Positions 50,246 through 58,410 are shown, counted from the first letter of the stretch. The stretch is 64,000 bases of DNA from an uncultured bacterium (GCA_937949615.1 CALEDQ010000008.1:930001-994000), one strand, 5' to 3'. Notes: generated by a model not told the origin, from the sequence alone. Numbers and translations: made by a program.

Positions 50246-51523
50246 TCAGCCAAGTTTTTTAAAAACATTCCCGGCAGCCATAAGGGTACGGTCGATATCG
50301 GCTTCGGTGTGGGCAATCGAAACAAAAGCTGCCTCGAACTGTGAGGGAGCAAGGTAAATGCCTTCGGCAAGCATCTCTCTGAACCAGCAGGCAAACAGCC
50401 GCGTGTCAGATTTTCTGGCTGAATCATAGTCGACAACTGGTTCAGCTGCAAAAAACATCGTCAGCATAGAGCCAAAGCGGTTGCCGGTAACTTTGATGCC
50501 GGCTTTAGCCGCAGCTGCAGCCAGGCCCTTGTCAAGCCTTTCAGATCTGGCAAGCAAACGCTGATAAAAGTCATTGTCAGCTTTGATTTTTCTGAGAGTG
50601 GCGGTGCCGGCAGCAACCGCAACCGGGTTGCCGGAAAGGGTGCCAGCCTGATAGACCGGCCCTTCGGGAGCGATGCTGCTCATAATGTCGGCCCGCCCGC
50701 CGTAAACTGCCAGCGGCATACCACCGCCGACAACCTTACCAAGGCAGGTCAGGTCGGGTTTAACGCCAGACAGTTTACTGACGCCGCCAAAGCAGCCCCT
50801 GAAACCGGTCATGACCTCGTCAAAAATCAGCAGCGACCCATTTTCAGAACACAGCTGCCGCAGCTTTTCGAGATACCCGGCAACCGGGTTGACAACCCCC
50901 ATATTGCCGCAAACCGGTTCGATAATCAGACCGGCAATCTGGCCAGAATGTTTTTTAAAGCAGGCTTCGACCGCAGCAGAATCATTGAACGGCACTACCA
51001 GTGTATTTCTCGCGATGTCCTCAGGAATACCGGGGCAGCCGGGTATCGCGAGCGTGGCGACGCCGGAACCGGCGTTAACCAGCAGCGAATCTGCGTGGCC
51101 ATGGTAAGCACCGTCACATTTGATGATCAGCGGCCGGCCGGTAAAGCCACGAGCCAGACGTACAGCCGACATGGTCGCTTCGGTACCGCTGCTGACAAAA
51201 CGCATGCGCTCGATTACCGGGAAAGCCTCACGGATCAGGCCGGCAAGAACCGTTTCGCGCTCGGTCGGAGCTCCAAAGCTCAGACCATCGGCAGCGGTGC
51301 GGCAGACAGCCTCGATGACATCCGGGTCGGCGTGCCCAAGAATCATCGGACCCCATGAGCCAACATAATCGATATATTCGCGACCCTCGACATCAAAAAT
51401 ACGACTGCCAGCGGCACGGCTGATAAAAACAGGATTGCCGCCGACAGATTTGAAGGCACGCACCGGGCTGTTAACCCCACCCGGAAAAACCTTTACAGCT
51501 GCTTCCAGGGCTTTGCTGTTCAC
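50246..51523 (-). CDS. hemL: Glutamate-1-semialdehyde 2,1-aminomutase
   Basis: HemL converts glutamate-1-semialdehyde to 5-aminolevulinate, the product that HemB condenses. The 425-residue pyridoxal-phosphate enzyme has PGGVNSPVRAFKSVGG at the start, GSWGPMILGHADPDV near residue 55, SGTEATMSAVRLARG near residue 110, DEVMTGFRG near residue 235 and the cofactor lysine in LGKVVGGGMPLAVYGG near residue 262. It is the last gene of the minus-strand heme operon, with its start overlapping the AhbB-like gene by four bases. A bidirectional terminator lies downstream. Confidence 0.97.
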   Translation of the reverse strand: MNSKALEAAVKVFPGGVNSPVRAFKSVGGNPVFISRAAGSRIFDVEGREYIDYVGSWGPMILGHADPDVIEAVCRTAADGLSFGAPTERETVLAGLIREAFPVIERMRFVSSGTEATMSAVRLARGFTGRPLIIKCDGAYHGHADSLLVNAGSGVATLAIPGCPGIPEDIARNTLVVPFNDSAAVEACFKKHSGQIAGLIIEPVCGNMGVVNPVAGYLEKLRQLCSENGSLLIFDEVMTGFRGCFGGVSKLSGVKPDLTCLGKVVGGGMPLAVYGGRADIMSSIAPEGPVYQAGTLSGNPVAVAAGTATLRKIKADNDFYQRLLARSERLDKGLAAAAAKAGIKVTGNRFGSMLTMFFAAEPVVDYDSARKSDTRLFACWFREMLAEGIYLAPSQFEAAFVSIAHTEADIDRTLMAAGNVFKKLG

Positions 51524-51996
51524 GGCCGCGGTTCCTCGAAATAGCGCATCGAAGTCTTTTTCAGTTCTTTTTCGGTTCTAAAAATCTTGAAACCGTTGAA
51601 CTTGAAACGCTCGCCAATACCAGCGACGATATTGCGCAGTTCTTCTTCAGAACGGGCATGAATCATGGTAAAAAGGTTATAATGCCAGCCTGGCGGGCAC
51701 TCACGCTCATAGCAGTGAGAAATTTCGCGCATTTCAGCCAGGGCGGTACCGATTTCGTCAACATTCTCTTCGGCAACATCCCAGGCAACCAGAGCGTTCG
51801 CCGCATGACCAATCTGTTCAGGTCTGATAGCGGCGCCGATTCTTCTGATGATGCCTTCATCCCGGCATTTGCTGATTATTTCAATGACTTCTTCTTCTGT
51901 GCAGCCAACCTTGTTGGCAATTCTCTTGAACGGACGGGTTTCAAGTTTGAAACCATCCTGAAGCTCGCACAGAATCTGACGGGTTTTACTGTCCAT
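51520..51996 (-). CDS. ahbB: Siroheme decarboxylase subunit (AhbB-like)
   Basis: AhbA and AhbB form the heterodimer that decarboxylates siroheme to 12,18-didecarboxysiroheme, the step before AhbC. The 158-residue protein has the Lrp/AsnC-type winged helix in front (KTRQILCELQDGFKLETRPFKRIANKVGCTEEEVIEII) and the ligand-binding half behind, with RRIGAAIRPEQIGH and ISHCYERECPPGWHYNLFTMIHAR. It ends with KKTSMRYFEE, a stretch shared by AhbB relatives. The assignment as B rather than A is moderately sure. It lies between the other subunit gene and hemL. Confidence 0.88.
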   Translation of the reverse strand: MDSKTRQILCELQDGFKLETRPFKRIANKVGCTEEEVIEIISKCRDEGIIRRIGAAIRPEQIGHAANALVAWDVAEENVDEIGTALAEMREISHCYERECPPGWHYNLFTMIHARSEEELRNIVAGIGERFKFNGFKIFRTEKELKKTSMRYFEEPRP

Positions 51997-52005
51997 TACT
52001 GTCTC

Positions 52006-52449
52006 CTAGTCAAGATCAACCTTTACCTTGAACAGCTTCTTCGAAGCGAATACCAGAATATCTTTAACACCGGTCTTCTGCCTGATTTCGGCAAAAATCT
52101 GTTCGCGGCGATCTTCTGAGGGCGCAATGACCGTGAACCAGATATTCGGACTGCCTTCACGCAGATAATTATGAGTAATTTCAGAATAACCGTTGATTAC
52201 AGCGGCAATGGCATCGATCCGGTCGGCCGGCGCGTCGATGGCGGCCAGGCAGCCTCTGTAACCAAGTTTGCGGCTGTCGAAGAAAGGCCCCAGATAGCGT
52301 ATGGCGCCGCTCTCATACATTCTGGCAATTCTCGATATGACTGAAACTTCGTCCATCCAGAGTTTGTCGCCGATTACTCTGTATGGCTCAGATTCCAGCG
52401 GAAAACGGCCCTGAAGCATCTGCAGTATTTCGCGGTCTTTATCGTCCAT
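52006..52449 (-). CDS. ahbA: Siroheme decarboxylase subunit (AhbA-like)
   Basis: This 147-residue Lrp/AsnC-fold protein is the partner of the subunit at 51520. It begins DDKDREILQMLQGRFPLESEPYRVIG, contains IRYLGPFFDSRKLGYRGCLAAIDAPAD near residue 55 and THNYLREGSPNIWFTVIAPSED near residue 93, matching AhbA-type siroheme decarboxylase subunits rather than transcription regulators. AAGGAAGG lies before its ATG. The stop codon of a possible C-terminal extension of ahbD overlaps this start (TGATG). A and B assignment rests on remembered family features. Confidence 0.88.
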   Translation of the reverse strand: MDDKDREILQMLQGRFPLESEPYRVIGDKLWMDEVSVISRIARMYESGAIRYLGPFFDSRKLGYRGCLAAIDAPADRIDAIAAVINGYSEITHNYLREGSPNIWFTVIAPSEDRREQIFAEIRQKTGVKDILVFASKKLFKVKVDLD

Positions 52450-52521
52450 CAGGCTTGTCCTTCCTTGATCATACAGTGATAACCAGTACTGCCATCGAGT
52501 CTGGGGGTTCTAACAATATAC

Positions 52522-53589
52522 TCAGGTTTTGCCTCTTTGACCAGAAGAAAACTTACAATTCGGATCAGTAGCCATGTAACTGCCATGGACAGCATGCGCA
52601 CGAGCCCGGCAGCCACCACAGATACGATTGAAGCGGCAAAGACCACACACGCCTTCAAGCTTCTCGGGTGTACGCATATTTTTCAATTCGACACTGCCCT
52701 GATAAATCTCTTTCAGAGGCGTTTTTCGAATATTGCCAACCACCATATCGAAATAGCCACAGGGCTTGACCTCACCGCACCAGCTGACAAAAACAAAACC
52801 GTTGCCGGCCATGCAGCTGCGTCCGCGACTGCCTGGCTCGCGCCCCATTTCGGCACGAATCTGGGCATACTGCGGCGCGCAGGTAACCTTGACCGGAATC
52901 TGCCAGGAATCAGAATTCTCGGCCACATACTGCAGAACTCTCTCGATTTCATGCGGCGGCAGTTCTACTTCAGAGCCGCCATCGGCGGCCCGACCGGTCG
53001 GTACAATGAAAAACAGGTGCCAGGCGGCGGCCCCGAGGGCCACTACCCAGTCTTTTATCTCTTCGAGCCGATGTGAATTCGTGGGCAGAACGGTAGTATT
53101 TATCTGAAAAGACATCCCGTGCGCCTTTATCCGGGAAAAGGCCCGCAAAGCTTCCTGATAGGTTCCGGGTATTCTGACAAAGGCATCGTGATCAGCCTCG
53201 CTGGAAGAGTGCATACTGAAACTGAAGTGCTTAATCCCGGCTTTTGCGAGACTTTCAAGCCTGGCATCAGTTAACAGTCGCCCATCATTACACGACACCA
53301 CCGGCCGATGACCCATTTCAACCGCTTTAGCGGCAATTTCTTCAAGATCTTCACGCAGCAGGGGCTCGCCACCGCTGAGAATTATCAGGGCCGGCCCCAT
53401 TTCGGCCGCTGATTTCAGCATGGCAATCGCTTCCTCTGTCGTCAGTTCGTCGGGATCGCGAAAATCGACAGCGGCGGCACGACAATGCGGACAGGCCAGC
53501 GGGCAGGCGCGCGTGGTTTCCCAGGCAAGGACCCTGAGACTGTTTTGATCAATATTGCCGGGGTGGCGGGCAGCGTGCGGGTGCATCAT
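52522..53589 (-). CDS. ahbD: Heme b synthase, radical SAM (AhbD)
   Basis: AhbD oxidatively decarboxylates two propionates of iron-coproporphyrin III to vinyls, the last step to heme b. I start at the ATG at 53589 (ATGA overlap with hemB, AGGAG upstream), giving 355 residues. The radical SAM site CPLACPHC lies near residue 35, ILSGGEPLLRED near residue 70, and a C-terminal cluster region CGLCRFNRICGGCRARAH near residue 325. The frame stops at 52522 after NCKFSSGQRGKT, but the other frame continues LLVKEAKPEYIV...KEGQA to a stop at 52449 overlapping ahbA. One extra T in the TTTT run near 52548-52551 would explain this, so the true C-terminus may be about 25 residues longer. Confidence 0.9.
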   Translation of the reverse strand: MMHPHAARHPGNIDQNSLRVLAWETTRACPLACPHCRAAAVDFRDPDELTTEEAIAMLKSAAEMGPALIILSGGEPLLREDLEEIAAKAVEMGHRPVVSCNDGRLLTDARLESLAKAGIKHFSFSMHSSSEADHDAFVRIPGTYQEALRAFSRIKAHGMSFQINTTVLPTNSHRLEEIKDWVVALGAAAWHLFFIVPTGRAADGGSEVELPPHEIERVLQYVAENSDSWQIPVKVTCAPQYAQIRAEMGREPGSRGRSCMAGNGFVFVSWCGEVKPCGYFDMVVGNIRKTPLKEIYQGSVELKNMRTPEKLEGVCGLCRFNRICGGCRARAHAVHGSYMATDPNCKFSSGQRGKT

Positions 53590-54572
53590 TTCTTCTCCTC
53601 TTTGAGCCATTGAGCAACCTGTGGCGCAAAATAAGTGAGAATAAGATCGGCACCGGCACGGCGCATCGCAATCAGTGATTCAAGCACCACCTGCTTTTCG
53701 TCAACCCAGCCCTTTTCGGCAGCCGCCTTGATCATTGAATATTCACCAGACACCTGATAAACGGCGAGCGGGCATGAGAACTGGCGGCGAGCTTCAGCCA
53801 GGATGTCGAGATAGGCAATTCCGGGCTTGACCATGAGAATGTCAGCACCCTCTTCGAGGTCGAGCTGCAGCTCGGTCATCGCATCTCTGCTAACCGCAAA
53901 GTCCATCTGGTAGCCACGCCGATCGCCCTTGCCGGGCGCTGAACCGGCCGCCTCTCTGAATGGACCGTAAAAAGATGACGCATATTTTGCCGAATAGGCC
54001 ATAATCGGAACCTGACTGAACCCCTCGGCATCGAGAAGCTGTCTTATCGCGCCAACCCGGCCATCCATCATATCAGAAGGTGCAACCATGTCAGCGCCGG
54101 CCGTTACATGCGCAAGTGCCATATTTGCAAGATGTGTCAGCGAAGAATCGTTGTCGACGCAGCCACAGTTATCGAGAACGCCGCAATGACCGTGGGTAGT
54201 GTAAGCACAGAGGCAGACATCGGTAATGATATAGGCTTCAGGACAATGCTCCCTGATATGACCGATTGCCTCACAGACAACGCTGTCGGGTCTGGCGGCA
54301 CAACTGCCGTCAGAGTTTTTAGCCGAAGGTACGCCAAAAAGGATGAATGCCTCGACACCGTTCGCGATCGCCTCGGCGACCGGTTCATGAATCCTGCTGA
54401 CCGGCCAGTGCATCTGCCCCGGCATGGCCGAGATTTCGCGTGGTTTTTCGAGACCTTCGACGACAAAAAGCGGATAAATAAGCTGCTGTGGCTCGACACT
54501 GATCTGGCGGATCATTTTCCGCAGGCGGCTGTCCTCGCGAAGTCTTCTTGGGCGCTGAACTGGAAAACTCAT
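53586..54572 (-). CDS. hemB: Porphobilinogen synthase (delta-aminolevulinate dehydratase)
   Basis: HemB condenses two 5-aminolevulinate molecules to porphobilinogen. The 328-residue protein starts at the ATG at 54572 after CGGAG, with FPVQRPRRLREDSRLRKMI as typical N-terminus. The zinc-ligand stretch CLCAYTTHGHCG lies near residue 121, the first catalytic lysine in MAYSAKYASSFYGPF near residue 195, and the second in ILMVKPGIAYLDI near residue 248. The cysteines indicate the zinc-dependent class. It is first in the operon, behind a TTGAAG-17-TACACT promoter, and overlaps ahbD by four bases. Confidence 0.97.
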   Translation of the reverse strand: MSFPVQRPRRLREDSRLRKMIRQISVEPQQLIYPLFVVEGLEKPREISAMPGQMHWPVSRIHEPVAEAIANGVEAFILFGVPSAKNSDGSCAARPDSVVCEAIGHIREHCPEAYIITDVCLCAYTTHGHCGVLDNCGCVDNDSSLTHLANMALAHVTAGADMVAPSDMMDGRVGAIRQLLDAEGFSQVPIMAYSAKYASSFYGPFREAAGSAPGKGDRRGYQMDFAVSRDAMTELQLDLEEGADILMVKPGIAYLDILAEARRQFSCPLAVYQVSGEYSMIKAAAEKGWVDEKQVVLESLIAMRRAGADLILTYFAPQVAQWLKEEKK

Positions 54573-54601
54573 GTGCTGCTCCGGGTTATTGGTTTTGCAG
54601 A

Positions 54602-54630
54602 AGTGTACCACGCCCCAACCGGCGCTTCAA
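54602..54630 (-). promoter_or_regulatory. Predicted promoter of the hemB-ahbD-ahbA-ahbB-hemL operon
   Basis: On the minus strand TTGAAG (54625-54630) and TACACT (54602-54607) are 17 bases apart, 30 bases upstream of the hemB ATG. Confidence 0.55.
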
Positions 54631-54642
54631 GCAATCGCGGTA

Positions 54643-54680
54643 AATATAAAATCCCCGCCTGCGATTACTGCAAGCGGGGA
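54643..54680 (-). terminator. Terminator of the upstream gene
   Basis: TCCCCGC (54674-54680 read on the minus strand) pairs with GCGGGGA (54652-54658), followed by TTTTATATTT on the minus strand. It separates the unknown secreted-protein gene from the heme operon. Confidence 0.75.
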
Positions 54681-54748
54681 CAAAACATTTTCAGCCTGTT
54701 TTCTGAACCCGGCAAAACCGGTTCTGAGTCAGCTCAACTAATCTACGT

Positions 54749-56596
54749 CTACTCTTCAAGTTCGAGAACTTCACTGTCATAGCGCATCATTGGCAAAAGA
54801 TCTGAAGAATCACCGGTATCGGAGACCGATTCAAACTTAAGCATTTCAATTTCCGGTTCACCGCCAGAACTGAGGTTATCATAGCTCATCTGCATGCCGC
54901 GCTCCGATTCATCCGGCAGTGGCCCGGAGTCTTCTTCTTCAAAGCTTTCGGCTTCTGCCCCCTGCGCCATCAGACTGTCGGCACTCTGGTTCCCGTCATT
55001 TTCACCAAAGAAAAAGTCAGCCCCGAGTTCTTTCGTCAGAATGTTCATTTCCGGCTGCATCAGACCAGTTTCTTCGTCTGCAAAACTGTTTTCATTGTAG
55101 AGAACCTGAGTTGTTCCGCCCTTGGGGGCAACCGGCTTTTTAGCGGCACGGTTGCCATTATTGAGAGCTATAAAACCATCAGGACTGCCACTGACTTCAG
55201 CCCCGGCAGATGATTTTGCGTCGCCGAGCAGCAGATCACCACTGCTCTGTAGACCAGGCATTGAATTACCGCGGGCCGCTCCATTTCCGGCAACTGCAGC
55301 TTGCGAATCGCTGCCGCCACCATTTCCGAGCAAGAACAGCGGCAACTTCTGACTGCTGGCTCTCTGAGCGTTTCTTGATGCGTATTCATCGCGGCTTTCA
55401 AAATTAACCGCCGGTGGCAGATTGCTGGCGTTCGGTCTCGAAGCTTTCGCCATCTCGGTGCGCATCAGAGAAATATCTTCTTTTACCCGCAGAAACAGGC
55501 CACTGACCTGGTTTCTTGCGTAAGTAGAAATCTGCTCTGGCGCTTTTTCGCCACTCGCCTCACTCTGATATTTCAGACTTTCACCGGCTTTGGCAAGAAA
55601 GCCACCAATCAGATGCGTAAACTGCTGGGCAGTGTTGCGAACCTGAGAATCACCGATGGTAATCGTATTCTCAGTCCCTTTGATCGAATTGGCCAGTGAC
55701 GTCAGCTGCACAAATATTTTCTCGCGCGACGGCGCCGGAAGATTGATCAGAGGAAACTGCTTTACTGCAAAGTGATCAGAGAAGCGCAAGGTTTCACGCA
55801 CCGTCTTTTTGATATTTTCAAGACCTGACGAAATCAGTTCATTGCTGCTCTGCATATTGAGCAGCAGCCCTTTGAAAGCCTCAGCATTCGATTGAGTCAT
55901 GCGCATCAGCTGTTTCGACATCTGAACCATGAGATCCAGCCCTGGAACAGAAAGAGAGGGAATCAGCTCAAGCGTTTCGTAGGCCGACTGAGCCAGTTGA
56001 ATGGTTCGTTCGGCGCCGGCCATGTATTTTTTGACCAGCAGAGACTGACTGAGATTGGCGGCCCCGACTTTGTCGACCGCTTTATCGAGCTGGTCGAGTG
56101 TTTCCTGGCCCGGAGCCGTTACTATACGGTTAAGATCCTGAATTCCCTGCCCCAGACCATCGTTGACAGTCAGAATCTCTTTTACGGCCAGCGCTGAGTT
56201 CTTGATTGCTTCCTTGAAAAGCTGGGTGTCGATGACAAAAAGTTTCTGCAGAATGTCGCGAACCGCAGCATCATTATAACGGCTGCTGATAGCCCGGCAG
56301 GCGTTTTCCAGCTTGCTTTTCGAGTTTCCGAAATGCGACTGAGCGAACTGGTAAGAATCGAGATTGCTGCCAGTCAGGCTTTTCTGCTCAAGTCCGGTGA
56401 GCTGAACATCCTGCTGATCGGCGGAAACACTGGCTTTTGCCTGTCTGGGCCGCGATACCTTTGTATTTGAATTCAGCCAGTCAAGCGCGCTGGCCTCGGC
56501 TCCCGAGGCGAAAGCTGTGGCAAAAAGCGCCGCCAGCAGCGTAGCTCTAACTTCTGATGAAGATTGCAGACGTGAACTGAACAAGCAACCGGACAT
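54749..56596 (-). CDS. Exported helical protein with acidic C-terminus, unknown
   Basis: The 615-residue product has a signal peptide (ALLAALFATAFASGAEAS near residue 30) and an AGGAGG ribosome binding site four bases before the ATG. Residues 60-400 are predicted to be mostly alpha-helical, with runs such as LVKKYMAGAERTIQLAQSAYETLEL and SKQLMRMTQSNAEAFKGLLLNMQSS and possible coiled coils. Residues 400-500 are Gly/Ser/Asn-rich, and the last 80 residues are strongly acidic (ESFEEEDSGPLPDESERGM). I recognise no family. It is transcribed alone and ends in a terminator just before the heme operon. Confidence 0.7.
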   Translation of the reverse strand: MSGCLFSSRLQSSSEVRATLLAALFATAFASGAEASALDWLNSNTKVSRPRQAKASVSADQQDVQLTGLEQKSLTGSNLDSYQFAQSHFGNSKSKLENACRAISSRYNDAAVRDILQKLFVIDTQLFKEAIKNSALAVKEILTVNDGLGQGIQDLNRIVTAPGQETLDQLDKAVDKVGAANLSQSLLVKKYMAGAERTIQLAQSAYETLELIPSLSVPGLDLMVQMSKQLMRMTQSNAEAFKGLLLNMQSSNELISSGLENIKKTVRETLRFSDHFAVKQFPLINLPAPSREKIFVQLTSLANSIKGTENTITIGDSQVRNTAQQFTHLIGGFLAKAGESLKYQSEASGEKAPEQISTYARNQVSGLFLRVKEDISLMRTEMAKASRPNASNLPPAVNFESRDEYASRNAQRASSQKLPLFLLGNGGGSDSQAAVAGNGAARGNSMPGLQSSGDLLLGDAKSSAGAEVSGSPDGFIALNNGNRAAKKPVAPKGGTTQVLYNENSFADEETGLMQPEMNILTKELGADFFFGENDGNQSADSLMAQGAEAESFEEEDSGPLPDESERGMQMSYDNLSSGGEPEIEMLKFESVSDTGDSSDLLPMMRYDSEVLELEE

Positions 56597-56694
56597 ATTG
56601 CCTCCTGTTTTCCGACACCTTTTTTAGATGTATCGGCAGAAACAGAAGATTTATTCAGCACCCTGCGCAAATTCACAACCGTAATCGAGAAAAG

Positions 56695-57327
56695 TCAGGA
56701 AATTTTGCGCACCATGAGCGGCCGACCGGCTTCGTCAGTCGTTTCTCTGAAGCCCAGGCGAACGAGATAGCGCCGGTGAGCCTCAACAGCCGTTTCGACC
56801 TCGAGCTGGCAGATCTGGCGATCGCGAAACAGGTATGACTTTCTTTCATAAAGATAAGCGCCGAACTGAAAATCTCTGAATTCGGGCACGATGTAGTCCA
56901 TCACGATTCTGGCACGGCCTTCGCCGGCCATGTGCAGCGAGAAAATCCCGACCGGAATCATATTGCGAAAAAGAACCGAGGTCTCGCTGCGCTCAAGCTC
57001 TTCAAAGCTGACATCAGGAAAAAAGCTGCGAATGTCATCTTCGTAAAACCCATAGAATTTTTTGAAGTAATTGTGACCGATATTGGCGAGCGAATCGAGC
57101 GAAAAACTGGCGCTGCTGCGCGAATAATCGATGAGATACCAGACGTTCATCAGACAGATGTAGGCGTTGACGACGAAAATCGGCCAGGCGCCGATCAGAT
57201 AACCATAAATAGAAAAGAACAGACTGCCGGCGAGATTGATCCAGCGCAGTTTCCATAGCGATTTCATACTCAGGGAAACTGCTACCAGCAGTGAACCAAG
57301 ATAACCAACTATTTCAACATAATTCAT
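56695..57327 (-). CDS. Membrane protein with a GNAT-like C-terminal domain
   Basis: The start at 57327 follows AGGAG by eight bases and gives 210 residues. The first 80 residues have three membrane helices resembling the small YgjV/PnuC-like family (VEIVGYLGSLLVAVSLSM, WINLAGSLFFSIYGYLIGAWPIFVVNAYICLMNVWYL). The remaining 125 residues look like a GNAT acetyltransferase-like fold (ARIVMDYIVPEFRDFQFGAYLY, then AHRRYLVRLGFRET). I have not matched a defined enzyme. The tRNA operon terminator lies just upstream, so this gene has its own promoter or is read through. Confidence 0.7.
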   Translation of the reverse strand: MNYVEIVGYLGSLLVAVSLSMKSLWKLRWINLAGSLFFSIYGYLIGAWPIFVVNAYICLMNVWYLIDYSRSSASFSLDSLANIGHNYFKKFYGFYEDDIRSFFPDVSFEELERSETSVLFRNMIPVGIFSLHMAGEGRARIVMDYIVPEFRDFQFGAYLYERKSYLFRDRQICQLEVETAVEAHRRYLVRLGFRETTDEAGRPLMVRKIS

Positions 57328-57354
57328 CAGAATTTCTCCTGTGATATTTCCAGA

Positions 57355-57391
57355 AAACAAAAAAGTCACCAGTTAAGCTCTCTCTGGTGAC
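57355..57391 (-). terminator. Terminator of the tRNA operon
   Basis: GTCACCAG pairs with CTGGTGAC (57384-57391 with 57365-57372) and TTTTTTG follows on the minus strand. It lies eight bases after the last tRNA. Confidence 0.85.
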
Positions 57392-57398
57392 TCTTGAA

Positions 57399-57474
57399 CG
57401 GATCGGACGGGACTCGAACCCGCGGCCTCCGCCGTGACAGGGCGGCGTTCTAAACCAAACTGAACTACCGATCC
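57399..57474 (-). tRNA. tRNA-Asp (GUC), second copy
   Basis: A complete 76-base cloverleaf, with acceptor GGATCGG/CCGATCC and discriminator G73. The anticodon loop reads CTGTCAC with GUC, and the T arm GGTTCGAGTCC is present. No CCA is encoded. It is identical to the copy at 57710-57785. Confidence 0.96.
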
Positions 57475-57538
57475 ATATATAAAAGGCATGCGCTACGGCA
57501 TACCTGTTGGGGAAAGCTCTTATAGCGAACTTTCACAA

Positions 57539-57610
57539 AGGCGGCAATCGGATTTGAACCGATGAATAAAGGTTTTGCAGACCTTCGCCTTACCACTTGG
57601 CTATGCCGCC
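57539..57610 (-). tRNA. tRNA-Cys (GCA)
   Basis: 72 bases with acceptor GGCGGCA/TGCCGCC, discriminator U73 as usual for tRNA-Cys, anticodon GCA in loop CTGCAAA, and T arm GGTTCAAATCC. No CCA is encoded. Confidence 0.95.
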
Positions 57611-57622
57611 GGGCAAAACAAA

Positions 57623-57695
<73 letters not shown>

Positions 57696-57709
57696 TTAAA
57701 ACTTGAGAA

Positions 57710-57785
57710 CGGATCGGACGGGACTCGAACCCGCGGCCTCCGCCGTGACAGGGCGGCGTTCTAAACCAAACTGAACTACCGATCC
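57710..57785 (-). tRNA. tRNA-Asp (GUC), first copy
   Basis: 76 bases identical to the copy at 57399-57474, with anticodon GUC in a loop closed by CCGCC/GGCGG and discriminator G73. Confidence 0.96.
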
Positions 57786-57792
57786 ATTGCGG

Positions 57793-57865
57793 TGGGCGGT
57801 GACGGGTTCGAACCGCCGACCACCTGGGTGTAAACCAGGAGCTCTTCCAACTGAGCTAACCGCCC
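57793..57865 (-). tRNA. tRNA-Val (UAC)
   Basis: 73 bases with acceptor GGGCGGT/ACCGCCC, anticodon UAC in loop TTTACAC, and T arm GGTTCGAACCC. It is the first gene of the five-tRNA operon, about 19 bases after the -10 box. Confidence 0.96.
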
Positions 57866-57884
57866 TTGTCGCGATGACAAAGTG

Positions 57885-57913
57885 ATGTTATCATTAACGT
57901 GCCCTGCTGTCAA
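57885..57913 (-). promoter_or_regulatory. Predicted promoter of the tRNA operon
   Basis: On the minus strand a perfect TTGACA (57908-57913) and TAACAT (57885-57890) are 17 bases apart, directly upstream of tRNA-Val. Confidence 0.8.
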
Positions 57914-57949
57914 CAAAAAAAACTGTTTTTTTTGCAAATCCGGCAGAAA

Positions 57950-58402
57950 TCAGAAGGTGACAACCTTTTGTACCTGATTTATCGCTTCGAGAAGGTCGAA
58001 ATGATTCGCCAGCTTGCCGGCACGCATTGAATTTTTGAGATCGAGTTTATCGAGAGCGTGCCCGGCCACCAAAACCCTCACACCAAGACGCTCGATCTTG
58101 TTGATGGTCGGCAACAGCGGACTACCCTCGACGCAGGCTTTAACGGCGTTATTCCAGAACACCAGAGTGCGTGGCACCAGTTCACTTTCAGAGAGCGTCA
58201 CAAGGATATCACGAAATGAACTTTTGCCCAGTTCGTCGTTTTCGCCAATGTACAGGCGCGTAAACATCATCAGATAGTTTGAAATCTTGGCCGAGGGTAC
58301 CCAGACCCGTTTTTCAAAATAGACGCCTTCAAAATAACTGTGATCGAGTTCGCTTCGCTGACTCAGAGTGTTGTTCCTTTTTCGAATGATCGGTCGCCAC
58401 AA
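57950..58402 (-). CDS. DsrE-like protein resembling the YedF C-terminal domain
   Basis: The frame can be read from 58402 (TTG) as 150 residues, but a TATAAT at 58405-58410 places transcription start downstream of that codon, so the true start is uncertain. A CTG after AAGGA or the ATG pair near 58270 are options. From about residue 45 the sequence follows the selenium-metabolism protein YedF C-terminal DsrE domain: IGENDELGKSSFRDILVTL, VFWNNAVKACVEGSP, then LDLKNSMRAGKLANHFDLLEAI. The family's CGTCL thiol site reads AGHAL, so sulfur transfer is unlikely. No TusA domain is attached. Confidence 0.6.
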   Translation of the reverse strand: MWRPIIRKRNNTLSQRSELDHSYFEGVYFEKRVWVPSAKISNYLMMFTRLYIGENDELGKSSFRDILVTLSESELVPRTLVFWNNAVKACVEGSPLLPTINKIERLGVRVLVAGHALDKLDLKNSMRAGKLANHFDLLEAINQVQKVVTF

Positions 58403-58404
58403 AT

Positions 58405-58410
58405 ATTATA
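58405..58410 (-). promoter_or_regulatory. Candidate -10 box of the DsrE-like gene
   Basis: TATAAT is read on the minus strand just before the open frame; no good -35 is evident, so the call is weak. Confidence 0.35.

Noticed and set aside
51520..52449. AsnC/Lrp-type transcription regulators
   Set aside because: The two genes have the Lrp fold but lie among heme genes and match siroheme decarboxylase subunits in sequence and arrangement.
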